32,857 nt of DNA. Source: an uncultured Clostridia bacterium. Its GTDB lineage: Bacteria; Bacillota; Clostridia; Oscillospirales; CAG-272. Of this stretch, positions 26,133 through 32,857 are shown one piece after another. Below the pieces are notes generated by a model. It ran no database searches, was not told the origin of the DNA, and saw nothing but the letters and a program-made list of their open reading frames with translations. Position 1 is the stretch's first letter. The number at the start of each line of letters is the position of its first letter. The stretch spans positions 1 through 32,857 of the forward strand of contig CANQNM010000006.1 of assembly GCA_947625265.1 (NCBI GenBank), in the 5' to 3' direction. The position numbers and the translations under genes are program-made.

Positions 26133-26436
26133 ACTCTTTTTGTTTTGTTTTTGGTTTTGCGGGCGCGCGGCTGCGTCCTGTAGAGTCGGGAACTGGGGGA
26201 AGGCGTCTGCGATTTTTCCTCCGGGCAGGAAAAGGGTGATCCGGCGGTTTTTTGCGGGGAAAAAGTTTAAAAAAAGCGCGTTCTTTTGAATATGCGGTTT
26301 TGTGATTTTCGTCTTTTGAAAATCCCGAATCTGAAATTTGAAATCTGAAAACGCACGGGGCTTGCGCTTACGGCAAGCAAAAAAGCATCGTCATACGTCA
26401 TACGTCGCAAAAGAGGTAAAAGAGGCAACGCTTTTG

Positions 26437-26811
26437 ATGAAATATGGGGTTCTGTGTGAAAATCACCTGTTTTTAAAGGTTTACGCGGCAAAGAACCGCG
26501 CCGGAGGAAGATTTGTAACGGTGTATGTGCTAAAGGATCTTCACGCCGCGAGACTGAAGAAAGAACACCCTCTCAAGAAAAAGATCAACCGTGCGGGAAT
26601 TTCGGTTTCAAAAAAACTGGGTTCGGCGGTTGAGAGAAACAGAATCAAAAGAATCATCAGGGAAGCGTACCGGCAGATTGAGAAGGAAACTCCGTTAAAA
26701 AAGGGAAAACTTATCGTTTTCTGCGCGAAAGAGGGCGCCGGAAAGCAGAAAACACACCAAATCAAGGGTGAATTGGTCAGAGCCTTTGAAAGGTTGGAGA
26801 TGTTTGAATGA
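26437..26811 (+). CDS. rnpA: Ribonuclease P protein component
   Basis: This 124-residue basic protein assists the RNase P RNA in maturing the 5' ends of tRNAs. The signature [24 protein letters not shown] contains the expected RNR-type RNA-binding motif, and the family start MKYGVL leads into [14 protein letters not shown]. The ATG at 26437 is chosen because it matches the family N-terminus and has AGAGG about 11 nt upstream. The stop overlaps the yidD start as ATGA. The C-terminus is somewhat long and lysine-rich ([16 protein letters not shown]). Confidence 0.96.
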   Translation: MKYGVLCENHLFLKVYAAKNRAGGRFVTVYVLKDLHAARLKKEHPLKKKINRAGISVSKKLGSAVERNRIKRIIREAYRQIEKETPLKKGKLIVFCAKEGAGKQKTHQIKGELVRAFERLEMFE

Positions 26812-27080
26812 GGGCGTTTTTGGCGGCCGTTCACCGGTTTTTGGTGGAGAGCGCACTTCTTCCCGTGAAATTCTACAGGCGGTTTCTCTCTTCTTTTTTT
26901 GGAAGCAGCAAATGTAAATATCTTCCTACCTGTTCTGAATACGCGATGGAAGCGTTCAGAAAGCGCGGTATTTTTTGCGGTTTTTTTCTTAGCGTCTGGA
27001 GGATTCTGCGATGCAACCCTTTTTCCAAAGGCGGGTATGATCCCGTGCCTGAAAAAAGGGAAAAAAGCAAAAGAAAGTAA
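26808..27080 (+). CDS. yidD: Membrane protein insertion efficiency factor YidD
   Basis: This 90-residue YidD has the family cysteines and motifs [11 protein letters not shown] and [14 protein letters not shown]. An amphipathic N-terminus precedes them, and the C-terminus is basic. YidD assists YidC-dependent membrane insertion at the cytoplasmic face. It starts at ATG 26808, overlapping rnpA by 4 nt, which implies coupled translation. yidC follows 369 nt later, an unusually large gap. Confidence 0.96.
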   Translation: MRAFLAAVHRFLVESALLPVKFYRRFLSSFFGSSKCKYLPTCSEYAMEAFRKRGIFCGFFLSVWRILRCNPFSKGGYDPVPEKREKSKRK

Positions 27081-27194
27081 AAAGTAAAATTTTAGAAAGA
27101 TTTCTCTTCCCGTTTGAATGTAGGAAAAAAACTTCCGAAAGGCAAGGAAGCGTATGCCATATGGCGGGAGTTTTGAATTCCCCGCGGTTCTCAG

Positions 27195-27208
27195 CAATTT
27201 GCAAATTG
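27195..27208. promoter_or_regulatory. 14-bp perfect palindrome in the yidD-yidC gap
   Basis: CAATTTGCAAATTG is a perfect palindrome, the form of a dimeric regulator operator. The 369-nt gap 27081-27449 also holds GCCATATGGC (a 10-bp palindrome, about 27155) and a CGGTGA...TCACCG stem, but no convincing gene or promoter. Regulatory function is inference. Confidence 0.3.
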
Positions 27209-27449
27209 TCGAAGTTCCGTGGTTTTTTCGGTGACGAGGCGTATACTCACCGAATTCTGATTGATACGCGAAGAAAACGAGAGAAGGCAAAGGGCGGCGG
27301 TTGTATTCTTGCGGCGCGCACGCGCGTCCGAACCTGTTCGGCGGTTCGTCCGGAGTCCCGAGCCTTTGAAATTTCACAGTGAGGATGGGAAATTTGAATA
27401 CCGTCCGCCGGCGCATCGTTGCCGGAAAAAGAAAGGAAAAAACCGTCAA

Positions 27450-29105
27450 ATGAAAAAAAACATCCGCGCGACGCTTGCGCTGTTTCTTTGTTTGGCCACG
27501 CTTTTTCTCGCCGTCGGTTGTTTGTCGAACGTAAACTCTTCGATTGTGGAGGCGGACGAGAAAAAGGCCGAGGAAGCGGGCGTCGGCGTCAAGGAAGTGG
27601 AAATAGACGGAAAAACCGTCAAGAAATACGACAGTTGGTTTGTGGAAGAGGATGAAAAGCACAACGACGCGCAGGAGAAAAAGGGGATAAAATACTACAT
27701 CCTGATGCCTGTAGGAAAACTGCTGTCGCTGATCAACGGCATTGTACCCAGTTATATTTTCACTCTGTTTGTCTTTGCCGTGCTGATGAAGGTTCTCTTC
27801 TTCTGGTTCTCCTACAAACAGCAGAAGAGCATGGTAAAACAGGCCTATTTCAGGCCAAAACAGCGGGCAATTCAAAACAAATACAAGGGCAGAACCGATC
27901 AGGTCACCGCACAGAAAATGCAGCAGGAGATCTTAGAGGCGCAGCAGAAGGAAGGAATCAGTCCCTTTGGCGGGTGTTTGCCGCTGCTGATCCAGTTTCC
28001 CATCATCATCCTGCTTTACGAGGTGATCCGAAATCCACTGAGTTACGTGGCGGGATATTCCCAGACCACCATCAACGCCATCAAGAACGTGCTGTGCTAC
28101 AACGACGTTTCGACGCTGAACCTTTCGGAGAACATCCGGACGGCGGTGTCCTCCGGCACGGCGGCACGGTTGACCGAGTTGGATCTTGTGGCGGTTTTGC
28201 GCGACAACTGGGACAAGTTCAGCGACGTAGTGGGGATGTCCGGGAAAACTCTCTCAGGGTTGCCCAATTTCTACGCTTTCGGAAACTATATCGACTTGTC
28301 GGTCACGCCCAAAATCACCTTTGAATGGCCGGCAGTGCTCTATCTGCTCATTCCCGTGATCACGTTCCTTGCGGTTTGGCTCAGCATGAAACTGAACAGA
28401 AAAATGACTGGGGCCGTAACCGAGGAACCTGCGGAGGGCATGCCCGACATGTCTCTTGCGAACAAGATCATGGATCTCTCCATGCCCGCCATGAGCACGG
28501 TGTTCACCTTCATGTTTCCGGCGGTGTTGGGCGTGTACTGGATTTTCCAGAATATTTTAGGAACGCTGCAGCAATTCATCCTGAAGAAGATGATTCCCTT
28601 CCCGGTATTTACCGAAGAAGACTACAAAAGAGCCGAAAAGGAATACAATAAGGGCCGGGATATTCGGGAAGTGAAGAAGAAAACGCCGTCCGATCCCAAC
28701 AAGCCGAAGGTTCGTTCACTGCACCACATTGACGATGACGACGAAGACTACCCTGTTCTTCCCCCGATGAAAGAGGAACAAAAGGCGCAAAGCAGCGCGG
28801 TTCCGAAGGCGCCGCTCAAGAAGGAACCTGAAAGGAACGGCGAGGGAAAGAAAGGGAAAAAAGCAAAGACCGGAGAAAACAAAGAACCCCTGAGCGAGGC
28901 AGAAATTCCGGATAAGGCAGAAATTCTTGGACAGACAGAAGCCCCAAAACAGACGGAAAGCACGGAAAAAGCGAAAGAAACCGAAAACCGAAAGACAGCC
29001 GAAACCGCGGATACGGGGAAAGACGAAAACGCGGAAACAGACGGAAACGCTGTCGAAAGTGAACAAACCGGCAAAAACGAAAAACACAACGGGAAGAAAA
29101 AATGA
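27450..29105 (+). CDS. yidC: Membrane protein insertase YidC/Oxa1 family (lipoprotein)
   Basis: This 551-residue insertase has a lipoprotein signal ending in LAVGC (Cys24) and an extracytoplasmic lead-in. Hydrophobic helices begin at about residue 106 (YIFTLFVFAVLMKVLFFWF), followed by the cytoplasmic coiled hairpin (KQQKSMVKQAYFRPKQRAIQ). The conserved GGCLPLLIQFPIIILLYEVIR helix and two later helices follow. An extended extracytoplasmic insert (about residues 210-280) precedes the late helices. The C-terminal 130 or so residues are a charged, repetitive tail rich in Glu, Lys and Thr, much longer than usual. The groove arginine seen in SpoIIIJ (Arg73) appears as lysine (VLMKVLF). The ATG at 27450 has AAAGGA 12 nt upstream. 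Confidence 0.95.
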   Translation: MKKNIRATLALFLCLATLFLAVGCLSNVNSSIVEADEKKAEEAGVGVKEVEIDGKTVKKYDSWFVEEDEKHNDAQEKKGIKYYILMPVGKLLSLINGIVPSYIFTLFVFAVLMKVLFFWFSYKQQKSMVKQAYFRPKQRAIQNKYKGRTDQVTAQKMQQEILEAQQKEGISPFGGCLPLLIQFPIIILLYEVIRNPLSYVAGYSQTTINAIKNVLCYNDVSTLNLSENIRTAVSSGTAARLTELDLVAVLRDNWDKFSDVVGMSGKTLSGLPNFYAFGNYIDLSVTPKITFEWPAVLYLLIPVITFLAVWLSMKLNRKMTGAVTEEPAEGMPDMSLANKIMDLSMPAMSTVFTFMFPAVLGVYWIFQNILGTLQQFILKKMIPFPVFTEEDYKRAEKEYNKGRDIREVKKKTPSDPNKPKVRSLHHIDDDDEDYPVLPPMKEEQKAQSSAVPKAPLKKEPERNGEGKKGKKAKTGENKEPLSEAEIPDKAEILGQTEAPKQTESTEKAKETENRKTAETADTGKDENAETDGNAVESEQTGKNEKHNGKKK

Positions 29106-29121
29106 GACAGGAGGAGCCGCT

Positions 29122-29778
29122 TTGAAACAGGAATTGATTGTCACAGGCGCGACCGTAAAGGAAGCATTGGAAAACGGTGCTTCCAAATTGGGTGTGATGC
29201 CTTCCGAACTGAAGTATGAGGTTTTGGTGGAACCGAAAAAGGGAGTGTTCCTCGGGATTGGAAGGGTGGAGGCGAAACTGAAGGTGACGTACGTTTCGGA
29301 TCCCACTGTTACGGCGTTGGAATTTGTAAACCTTTTGCTGGACGGCATGGACATCGGAGCGTCTGCGAAAGGGGAGGAAGGTCCCGACGGAGAGTTTCTC
29401 ATCCGCATTTCGGGGGAAAACGCCGGCGCGCTTATCGGGTATCACGGAGAAACGATGGATGCGCTGCAGTATCTCGTCAATCTTGCCGCCAACAAGAAAA
29501 CCGATGAGACAGACGAACGCAACTACCGCAGAATTCTTATAGACGTCGAGGACTACCGGGAACGGCGTGCGGAAACGCTCCGGGCGCTTGCCAGAAGAAC
29601 TGCACAGAGGGTGTTGAAATACAAAAAGAACATCGCGCTGGATCCCATGACTCCCTACGAAAGAAGGATCATTCATTCCGAAGTACAGAACATCAAAGGC
29701 GTGACCACCTATTCGGTGGGTGTTGACAACAACCGGAAAGTGATTGTGGCGTTGGAAGAGAAAAACAAGAACGGTTGA
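29122..29778 (+). CDS. khpB: RNA-binding protein KhpB (Jag/EloR)
   Basis: This 218-residue protein has three parts: a Jag-N domain (KQELIVTGATVKEALENG, residues 1-50), a KH domain (ISGENAGALIGYHGETMDAL), and an R3H domain ending in KGVTTYSVGVDNNRKVIV. KhpB works with KhpA as an RNA chaperone and influences cell elongation in other Firmicutes. The start is TTG at 29122 with AGGAGG 7 nt upstream, 16 nt after yidC ends. The track ORF begins inside yidC in another frame and is not needed. mnmE and mnmG, which often follow jag, are absent here. Confidence 0.95.
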   Translation: MKQELIVTGATVKEALENGASKLGVMPSELKYEVLVEPKKGVFLGIGRVEAKLKVTYVSDPTVTALEFVNLLLDGMDIGASAKGEEGPDGEFLIRISGENAGALIGYHGETMDALQYLVNLAANKKTDETDERNYRRILIDVEDYRERRAETLRALARRTAQRVLKYKKNIALDPMTPYERRIIHSEVQNIKGVTTYSVGVDNNRKVIVALEEKNKNG

Positions 29779-29840
29779 CTTTTTACATCCGCCGTACGCG
29801 ACGCGCTTGTTTTACGGTTTTTATACAGATTTTCAATATT

Positions 29841-29880
29841 CGGGCCGCCGGGTTTTACGAAACCCGACGGCCCGGTGTTT
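29841..29880. terminator. Terminator after khpB
   Basis: CGGGCCGcCGGGTTT and AAACCCGaCGGCCCG form a 15-position stem with one mismatch around a TACG tetraloop. GTGTTTT follows on the plus strand. It stands between the convergent khpB and dpaB genes and may serve both. Confidence 0.8.
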
Positions 29881-29982
29881 TGGCGGATATTCTGTTCCCA
29901 ATATTCCAAAGAAAAGGTTTTCGCAGATTCCAAGAGGAAAGCAAAAGCACCCTTTGGGCGGGTTGGACCTTTGATATTTTGC

Positions 29983-30552
29983 TCAGGTTCTTTCAAAAAG
30001 AGGAAGCAACTGTTTTCCTTTCATGGCGTATTCCATGGCGAGGGGAATTTTTTCAAAGACGCTGACCAGCGAATTGGGTTTTTTCAGGGGATCGTCCTGT
30101 AGAAGCGGAACGAAGAAAACGTTCTTTCTCTGGTATAGTTTCGCGAGGTTTTCAAAACCGGCGCCCAGCGCATCGTTGGTGGCAAGGGCGAGAAGCAGGG
30201 GACGCTGATTGCGCAGGTGAGCCTTGGCGGCGAGCGTTACGGGGGTGTCCGACTGGCCGCAGGCCAATTTTGACAGGGATGTGCCGGTGAGGGGCGCGAT
30301 GATCATCAAATCGGGCTTCAACACCGGGCCGACAGGTTCCGCTTCCTCGATGGAGGCGATCATGGGACGGCCGCAGAGGGTTTCAATTTTTTTTATCCAA
30401 TCTTCCGCTTTTCCAAAGCGCGTGTCGGTATGCAAAAAATTGTAACTTCCCACCGGCAGAACCTCGTGTCCTTCGTCAACCAATTGTTTCAAAACCGCAA
30501 AAGATCGGGCGACAGTGCAGAAAGATCCGCAGAAGCCGTAACAAATTTTCAT
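29983..30552 (-). CDS. dpaB: Dipicolinate synthase subunit B
   Basis: This 189-residue flavoprotein-fold subunit works with DpaA to convert a lysine-pathway intermediate into dipicolinic acid, the calcium-binding spore-core compound. Motifs include MKICYGFCGSFCTVARS at the N-terminus and LMIIAPLTGTSLSKLACGQSDTPVTLAAKAHLRN in the middle. The C-terminal segment FVPLLQDDPLKKPNSLV is characteristic of SpoVFB. The ATG at 30552 matches the family start, but the good Shine-Dalgarno (AAAGGAGG) stands about 30 nt upstream, with a hairpin between. In spore formers this pair is made in the mother cell under SigK; no clear SigK promoter was confirmed here. Confidence 0.95.
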   Translation of the reverse strand: MKICYGFCGSFCTVARSFAVLKQLVDEGHEVLPVGSYNFLHTDTRFGKAEDWIKKIETLCGRPMIASIEEAEPVGPVLKPDLMIIAPLTGTSLSKLACGQSDTPVTLAAKAHLRNQRPLLLALATNDALGAGFENLAKLYQRKNVFFVPLLQDDPLKKPNSLVSVFEKIPLAMEYAMKGKQLLPLFERT

Positions 30553-30590
30553 AATTTTAACCGTGGCTTTCGATAGAGAAAGCCTCCTTT
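30553..30590 (-). promoter_or_regulatory. dpaB ribosome-binding region with intervening hairpin
   Basis: Minus-strand AAAGGAGG (30590-30583) is followed by a perfect 7-bp stem GGCTTTC-(6 nt)-GAAAGCC (30584-30565) and then 12 nt before the ATG. The two final G of the Shine-Dalgarno lie at the foot of the stem. Folding would bring the site close to the start codon or partly block it. Confidence 0.55.
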
Positions 30591-30678
30591 CTTTGAAGTT
30601 TTCGTCTGACCGAAAAGAACGCCGTTTTTCGGCGGTCAGACAAAAACCCGGAGCCGAAAAGGATTCGGGCGCCGACGT

Positions 30679-30752
30679 CCTGTGTTTATTGCATCGTTTT
30701 AAGAATCGTGTAGGCGATGAGTTTTCCGGCATAGAGAGGGCCTATACCTGCC
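30679..30752 (-). repeat. Duplicated 3' end of dpaA
   Basis: This stretch repeats 30781-30854 at a 102-bp offset. On the minus strand it encodes GPLYAGKLIAYTILKTMQ-stop, against SPLYAGKLIAGTILKTVQ-stop at the true dpaA end. Since 102 is a multiple of three, it is in frame with dpaA after the genuine stop. Confidence 0.9.
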
Positions 30753-30787
30753 TGGCAAAAATTTTGCCGGGCAAGAAGGCCCTGTAT

Positions 30788-31651
30788 TTACTGCACGGTT
30801 TTAAGAATGGTACCGGCGATGAGTTTTCCGGCGTAGAGAGGGCTATACTTGCCGGGGAGACCGGACGCCATCAGGTGTTTGCAGTTCAGTTTTTCCCTAC
30901 CCCGATCGTTCATGCCATAGGGAGGCGAGGCCAATTCCATATAGAGAGCTTCCTCTTTGAACAGCGGCGTCACTGTTTCGTCAAGAAGGGGGAAAGGGAC
31001 GGTGTTGAAAAAGATATCAATATCCCCTGCCCGATCGGGAAGATCTTTGAATTCATACGCGTCCATTCCGGACAGATGCGCTTGTCTGCGACTTTCCGCT
31101 CTGCGCGCATACACCTGAACCCGAACGCCCAGCGCCATGAGACGTCTCGCGAGGATTTTTCCAATGTTTCCATAACCCGCGATGGCGCAGCGGCTGCCCG
31201 AAAGCAGTCCTTCGTAGTTCAGCGCTGCCAGAGCCAGCGCGCTTTCGGCGGTGGGTAAAGCGTTTGCCTCGGTGAATTCTTTTTTCTCCAGCAAATCTAC
31301 ATATGGACGGCCCTTTTTCAGTTCTTCGGGAAGATTTCCCCCGTACACCGGAAGGCCCTCCGGCAGACATTTGCAGAGATCTTTCAGTTCTGTCTTTTTC
31401 GACGACAGCGGCATAAAAACCGTTTTTCCGTCCCTGGAAACGGGAACCGGCAAAAGAATTGCCTGCGCGCCCTGCAGCGCTTCGGAAAGGAGATATGGGG
31501 CGTTGCAGCTGCCCTGTGTGAAGCCGTTGCAGTTGCCCGAAACATCCCCTTCCAGTCCGTACAGACAGCAGTGCGCGCCGGCCTTGGTTAGTTCTTTCGC
31601 CGCATAAAGCGTGCGCCTGTCTCCGCCGATCACGGCGACTTTCAAGTTCAT
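30788..31651 (-). CDS. dpaA: Dipicolinate synthase subunit A
   Basis: This 287-residue SpoVFA protein has an N-terminal catalytic-type domain and a Rossmann domain with the nucleotide-binding motif GYGNIGKILARRLMALG. The family stretch TEANALPTAESALALA precedes it, and the C-terminus is GLPGKYSPLYAGKLIAGTI. With DpaB it makes dipicolinic acid for spore heat resistance. The ATG at 31651 is favoured, with AAAGGAAG 8 nt upstream; ATG 31657 is close behind. It is separated from dpaB by a 235-nt gap that contains a duplicate of its own 3' end. Its presence indicates a spore-forming lineage. Confidence 0.95.
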   Translation of the reverse strand: MNLKVAVIGGDRRTLYAAKELTKAGAHCCLYGLEGDVSGNCNGFTQGSCNAPYLLSEALQGAQAILLPVPVSRDGKTVFMPLSSKKTELKDLCKCLPEGLPVYGGNLPEELKKGRPYVDLLEKKEFTEANALPTAESALALAALNYEGLLSGSRCAIAGYGNIGKILARRLMALGVRVQVYARRAESRRQAHLSGMDAYEFKDLPDRAGDIDIFFNTVPFPLLDETVTPLFKEEALYMELASPPYGMNDRGREKLNCKHLMASGLPGKYSPLYAGKLIAGTILKTVQ

Positions 31652-31866
31652 ATTCATATCTTCCTTTCGCACAGGTATAAAAAGATATAAGCATCCGGCT
31701 ATTTTCATTGTATGATCCATCGGGCGCCGTGGTTCCCCGGGAGAAAAATTTCAAAGAAAAATTCTTTAAAGCGCACACAAAGCCAGGCACCCTGTCCCAA
31801 ACCCCACCGAAGAACCTTTTTTAAAAAATTTCTTCAGACTGCCGGAAGAATCCTGCAACGAAATGC

Positions 31867-32214
31867 AAAAGACCCCGTGGGCGCAGCCCCGTGAACGCAA
31901 CTTTGCGGGCGAAATCCGGCAGAGGCGACCTCGGGGGCAAAGTCCGACGGACGAAACCCGGTGGACGAAATTCAGTGGCGCAACTTCGTGAACGCAACCG
32001 GGCGGGCGAAATCCGGCGGAGGCGAACTCGCGGGCAAAATCCGACGGGCGAAACCCGGAAGACGAAATTCAGTGGCGCAGCCCCGTGAACGCAACTTTGC
32101 GGGCGAAATCCGGCGGAGGCGACCTCGCGGGCAAAATCCGACGGACGCAACCCGGTGGACGGAATTCAGTGGGCGCAGCCCCGTGAACGAAATCTCGCGG
32201 ACGCAGGTCGAAGG
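31867..32214. repeat. Higher-order minisatellite, 14-bp units in 97-bp blocks
   Basis: About 25 units of 14 bp (GCGAAATCCGGCGG type) are arranged in blocks of seven. Blocks begin at 31881, 31978, 32075 and 32173, so the block period is 97-98 bp (six 14-mers plus one 13-mer). Blocks match each other far better than units within a block do. Block and unit lengths are not multiples of three, and the ORFs across it are not credible genes. It occupies most of the dpaA upstream region. Confidence 0.95.
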
Positions 32215-32261
32215 AAGTGCGAAGGTTTTACAAGTTTGTTTTGGCAAAAGAGGGGAAGAAC

Positions 32262-32314
32262 AAAAAACCGAAACAGAGCAGAGCCGGAAATTTCGACGCT
32301 GTTTTGTTTCGGTT
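32262..32314 (-). terminator. Terminator of the PflX-like gene
   Basis: A 16-position stem (AACCGAAACAGAGCAG with CTGTTTTGTTTCGGTT, two of the pairs imperfect) surrounds a 17-nt loop. Six T follow on the minus strand. It lies 55 nt beyond the end of the radical SAM gene. On the plus strand the two imperfect pairs would be G-U. Confidence 0.65.
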
Positions 32315-32368
32315 TGCGAATGGTGGGATATTGAACTATTGACTGTTGAATGTTTGAATTCTGCGTTT

Positions 32369-32857
32369 TTAAACCCCGGTGAGATCAAAGGGAGGGATAA
32401 AGTCGGCGGAGGCGGAACTGCGCTCCTGCGTGTATCCCTCAAAGTCCAATTCCCGCGCGACCGCTGCCACGCTTTGCTGCTCAAAGGTGGTGATCCGCCG
32501 CCTGAGGCACTCAAGGGCGTTGGGCGCGGATTGCGGGTGCTGCCCGACGGCCGCGTTCGGCATGGGAGAATACTGGCTCATGAGAGAGAGAAGGATTTCG
32601 TCCTTTCGGAAAAGGGATGAAAGACATTTTAAAATGGCGATGCTGTCTTTTCGTTTGGAGGGCAGAATCAGGTGACGAACCATCACACCCTTTTGGAGCA
32701 TGCCCCGACGGTCAAACGAGGGTTTTCCCACCTGCCGGAACATCTGAACAAGCGCCGCGACGCAAACTTCCGCGTAGTCGGGCGCCGAAGCGAAGGCGGC
32801 GCTCTCTTCCCTTCCAAAGAATTTGAAGTCAGGCAGCCAAATATCGGCAAGCCCCTT
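32369..32857 (-). CDS. PflX-like radical SAM protein (C-terminal part, cut by window edge)
   Basis: About 162 C-terminal residues are visible and the frame stays open to the right edge. The ATG in the ORF track at 32743 is therefore internal. Diagnostic segments are ADIWLPDFKFFG, APDYAEVCVAALVQM, RGMLQKGVMVRHLILP and LLSLMSQYSPMPNA. These are typical of the PflX group, homologues of pyruvate formate-lyase activating enzymes. The CxxxCxxC cluster motif would be outside the window. The protein is probably cytoplasmic and oxygen-sensitive; its substrate is unknown. The end (DFIPPFDLTGV) is natural and followed by a terminator. Confidence 0.8.
   Translation of the reverse strand, partial: KGLADIWLPDFKFFGREESAAFASAPDYAEVCVAALVQMFRQVGKPSFDRRGMLQKGVMVRHLILPSKRKDSIAILKCLSSLFRKDEILLSLMSQYSPMPNAAVGQHPQSAPNALECLRRRITTFEQQSVAAVARELDFEGYTQERSSASADFIPPFDLTGV

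Noticed and set aside
25843-26436. tRNA or stable RNA gene in the rpmH-rnpA gap
   Set aside because: No cloverleaf or known RNA consensus could be recognised; the hairpins belong to the dispersed repeat.
26541-27875. 444-codon minus-strand ORF
   Set aside because: It lies antisense to rnpA, yidD and the first part of yidC, whose family motifs are clear. Its translation is Phe/Arg-rich with no recognisable domain.
31658-31735. SigK promoter for dpaA
   Set aside because: A CATACAATG resembles the CATAnnnTA -10 element with one mismatch, but no -35 AC element is clearly placed, so it was not annotated.
31867-32214. CRISPR array
   Set aside because: Repeats are contiguous and internally periodic with no unique spacers, and no cas gene is present.
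31961-32620. 219-codon plus-strand ORF
   Set aside because: It runs through the 14/97-bp array, whose period is not a multiple of three, and then antisense to the radical SAM gene.

Overview
This window is the replication-origin region of an endospore-forming member of the Clostridia (Bacillota). The evidence is the gene order rpmH / dnaA-dnaN-recF-remB-gyrB-gyrA on one side and rpmH-rnpA-yidD-yidC-jag on the other, Firmicutes-style Shine-Dalgarno sites (AAAGGAGG variants), dipicolinate synthase genes (dpaA, dpaB), and a clostridial-type seven-gene Mrp antiporter operon. The base composition looks mid-GC, but it was not computed. No tRNA, rRNA, CRISPR array or insertion sequence was seen.

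Layout from left to right. (1) 1-3910, minus strand: a Mrp-type Na+/H+ antiporter operon in the order mrpE, F, G, MbhD-like, MbhE-MrpB fusion, C, D (D is cut by the window edge). It is driven by a near-consensus promoter at 3967-3995. (2) 4048-5890, plus strand, divergent: a lipoprotein with two FKBP-like domains and a trigger-factor-like C-terminus, with its own near-consensus promoter. (3) 5891-7366: a plus-strand orphan membrane-anchored protein that looks more AT-rich than its neighbours, flanked by terminators, probably acquired. (4) 7540-14805, minus strand: lipoprotein, recA, recX, rimO, pgsA, a sugar-nucleotidyltransferase, galE and cinA (recombination, S12 modification, lipid and sugar-nucleotide metabolism). 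(5) 15115-25184, minus strand: gyrA, gyrB, remB, recF, dnaN, dnaA. The dnaA-dnaN gap holds a cluster of DnaA-box-like sites, the best oriC candidate. (6) 25606-29778, plus strand: rpmH, rnpA, yidD, yidC and jag/khpB (ribosomal protein, RNase P, membrane insertion, RNA binding). (7) 29983-31651, minus strand: dpaA-dpaB, convergent with jag. (8) 31867-32214: a higher-order minisatellite. (9) 32369-end: the 3' part of a PflX-like radical SAM gene.

The most notable non-genic structure is a roughly 150-bp dispersed repeat built of several hairpins. It is present in three full copies and one partial copy, and all four point towards the dnaA-dnaN gap. The window is also rich in short tandem arrays with periods of 9, 15, 16, 36 and 14/97 bp. 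Some lie in intergenic DNA and some have become in-frame low-complexity tails on MbhD and GyrA. The end of dpaA is tandemly duplicated with a 102-bp offset.

All functional calls rest on reading motifs and gene order by eye. No database search was run.
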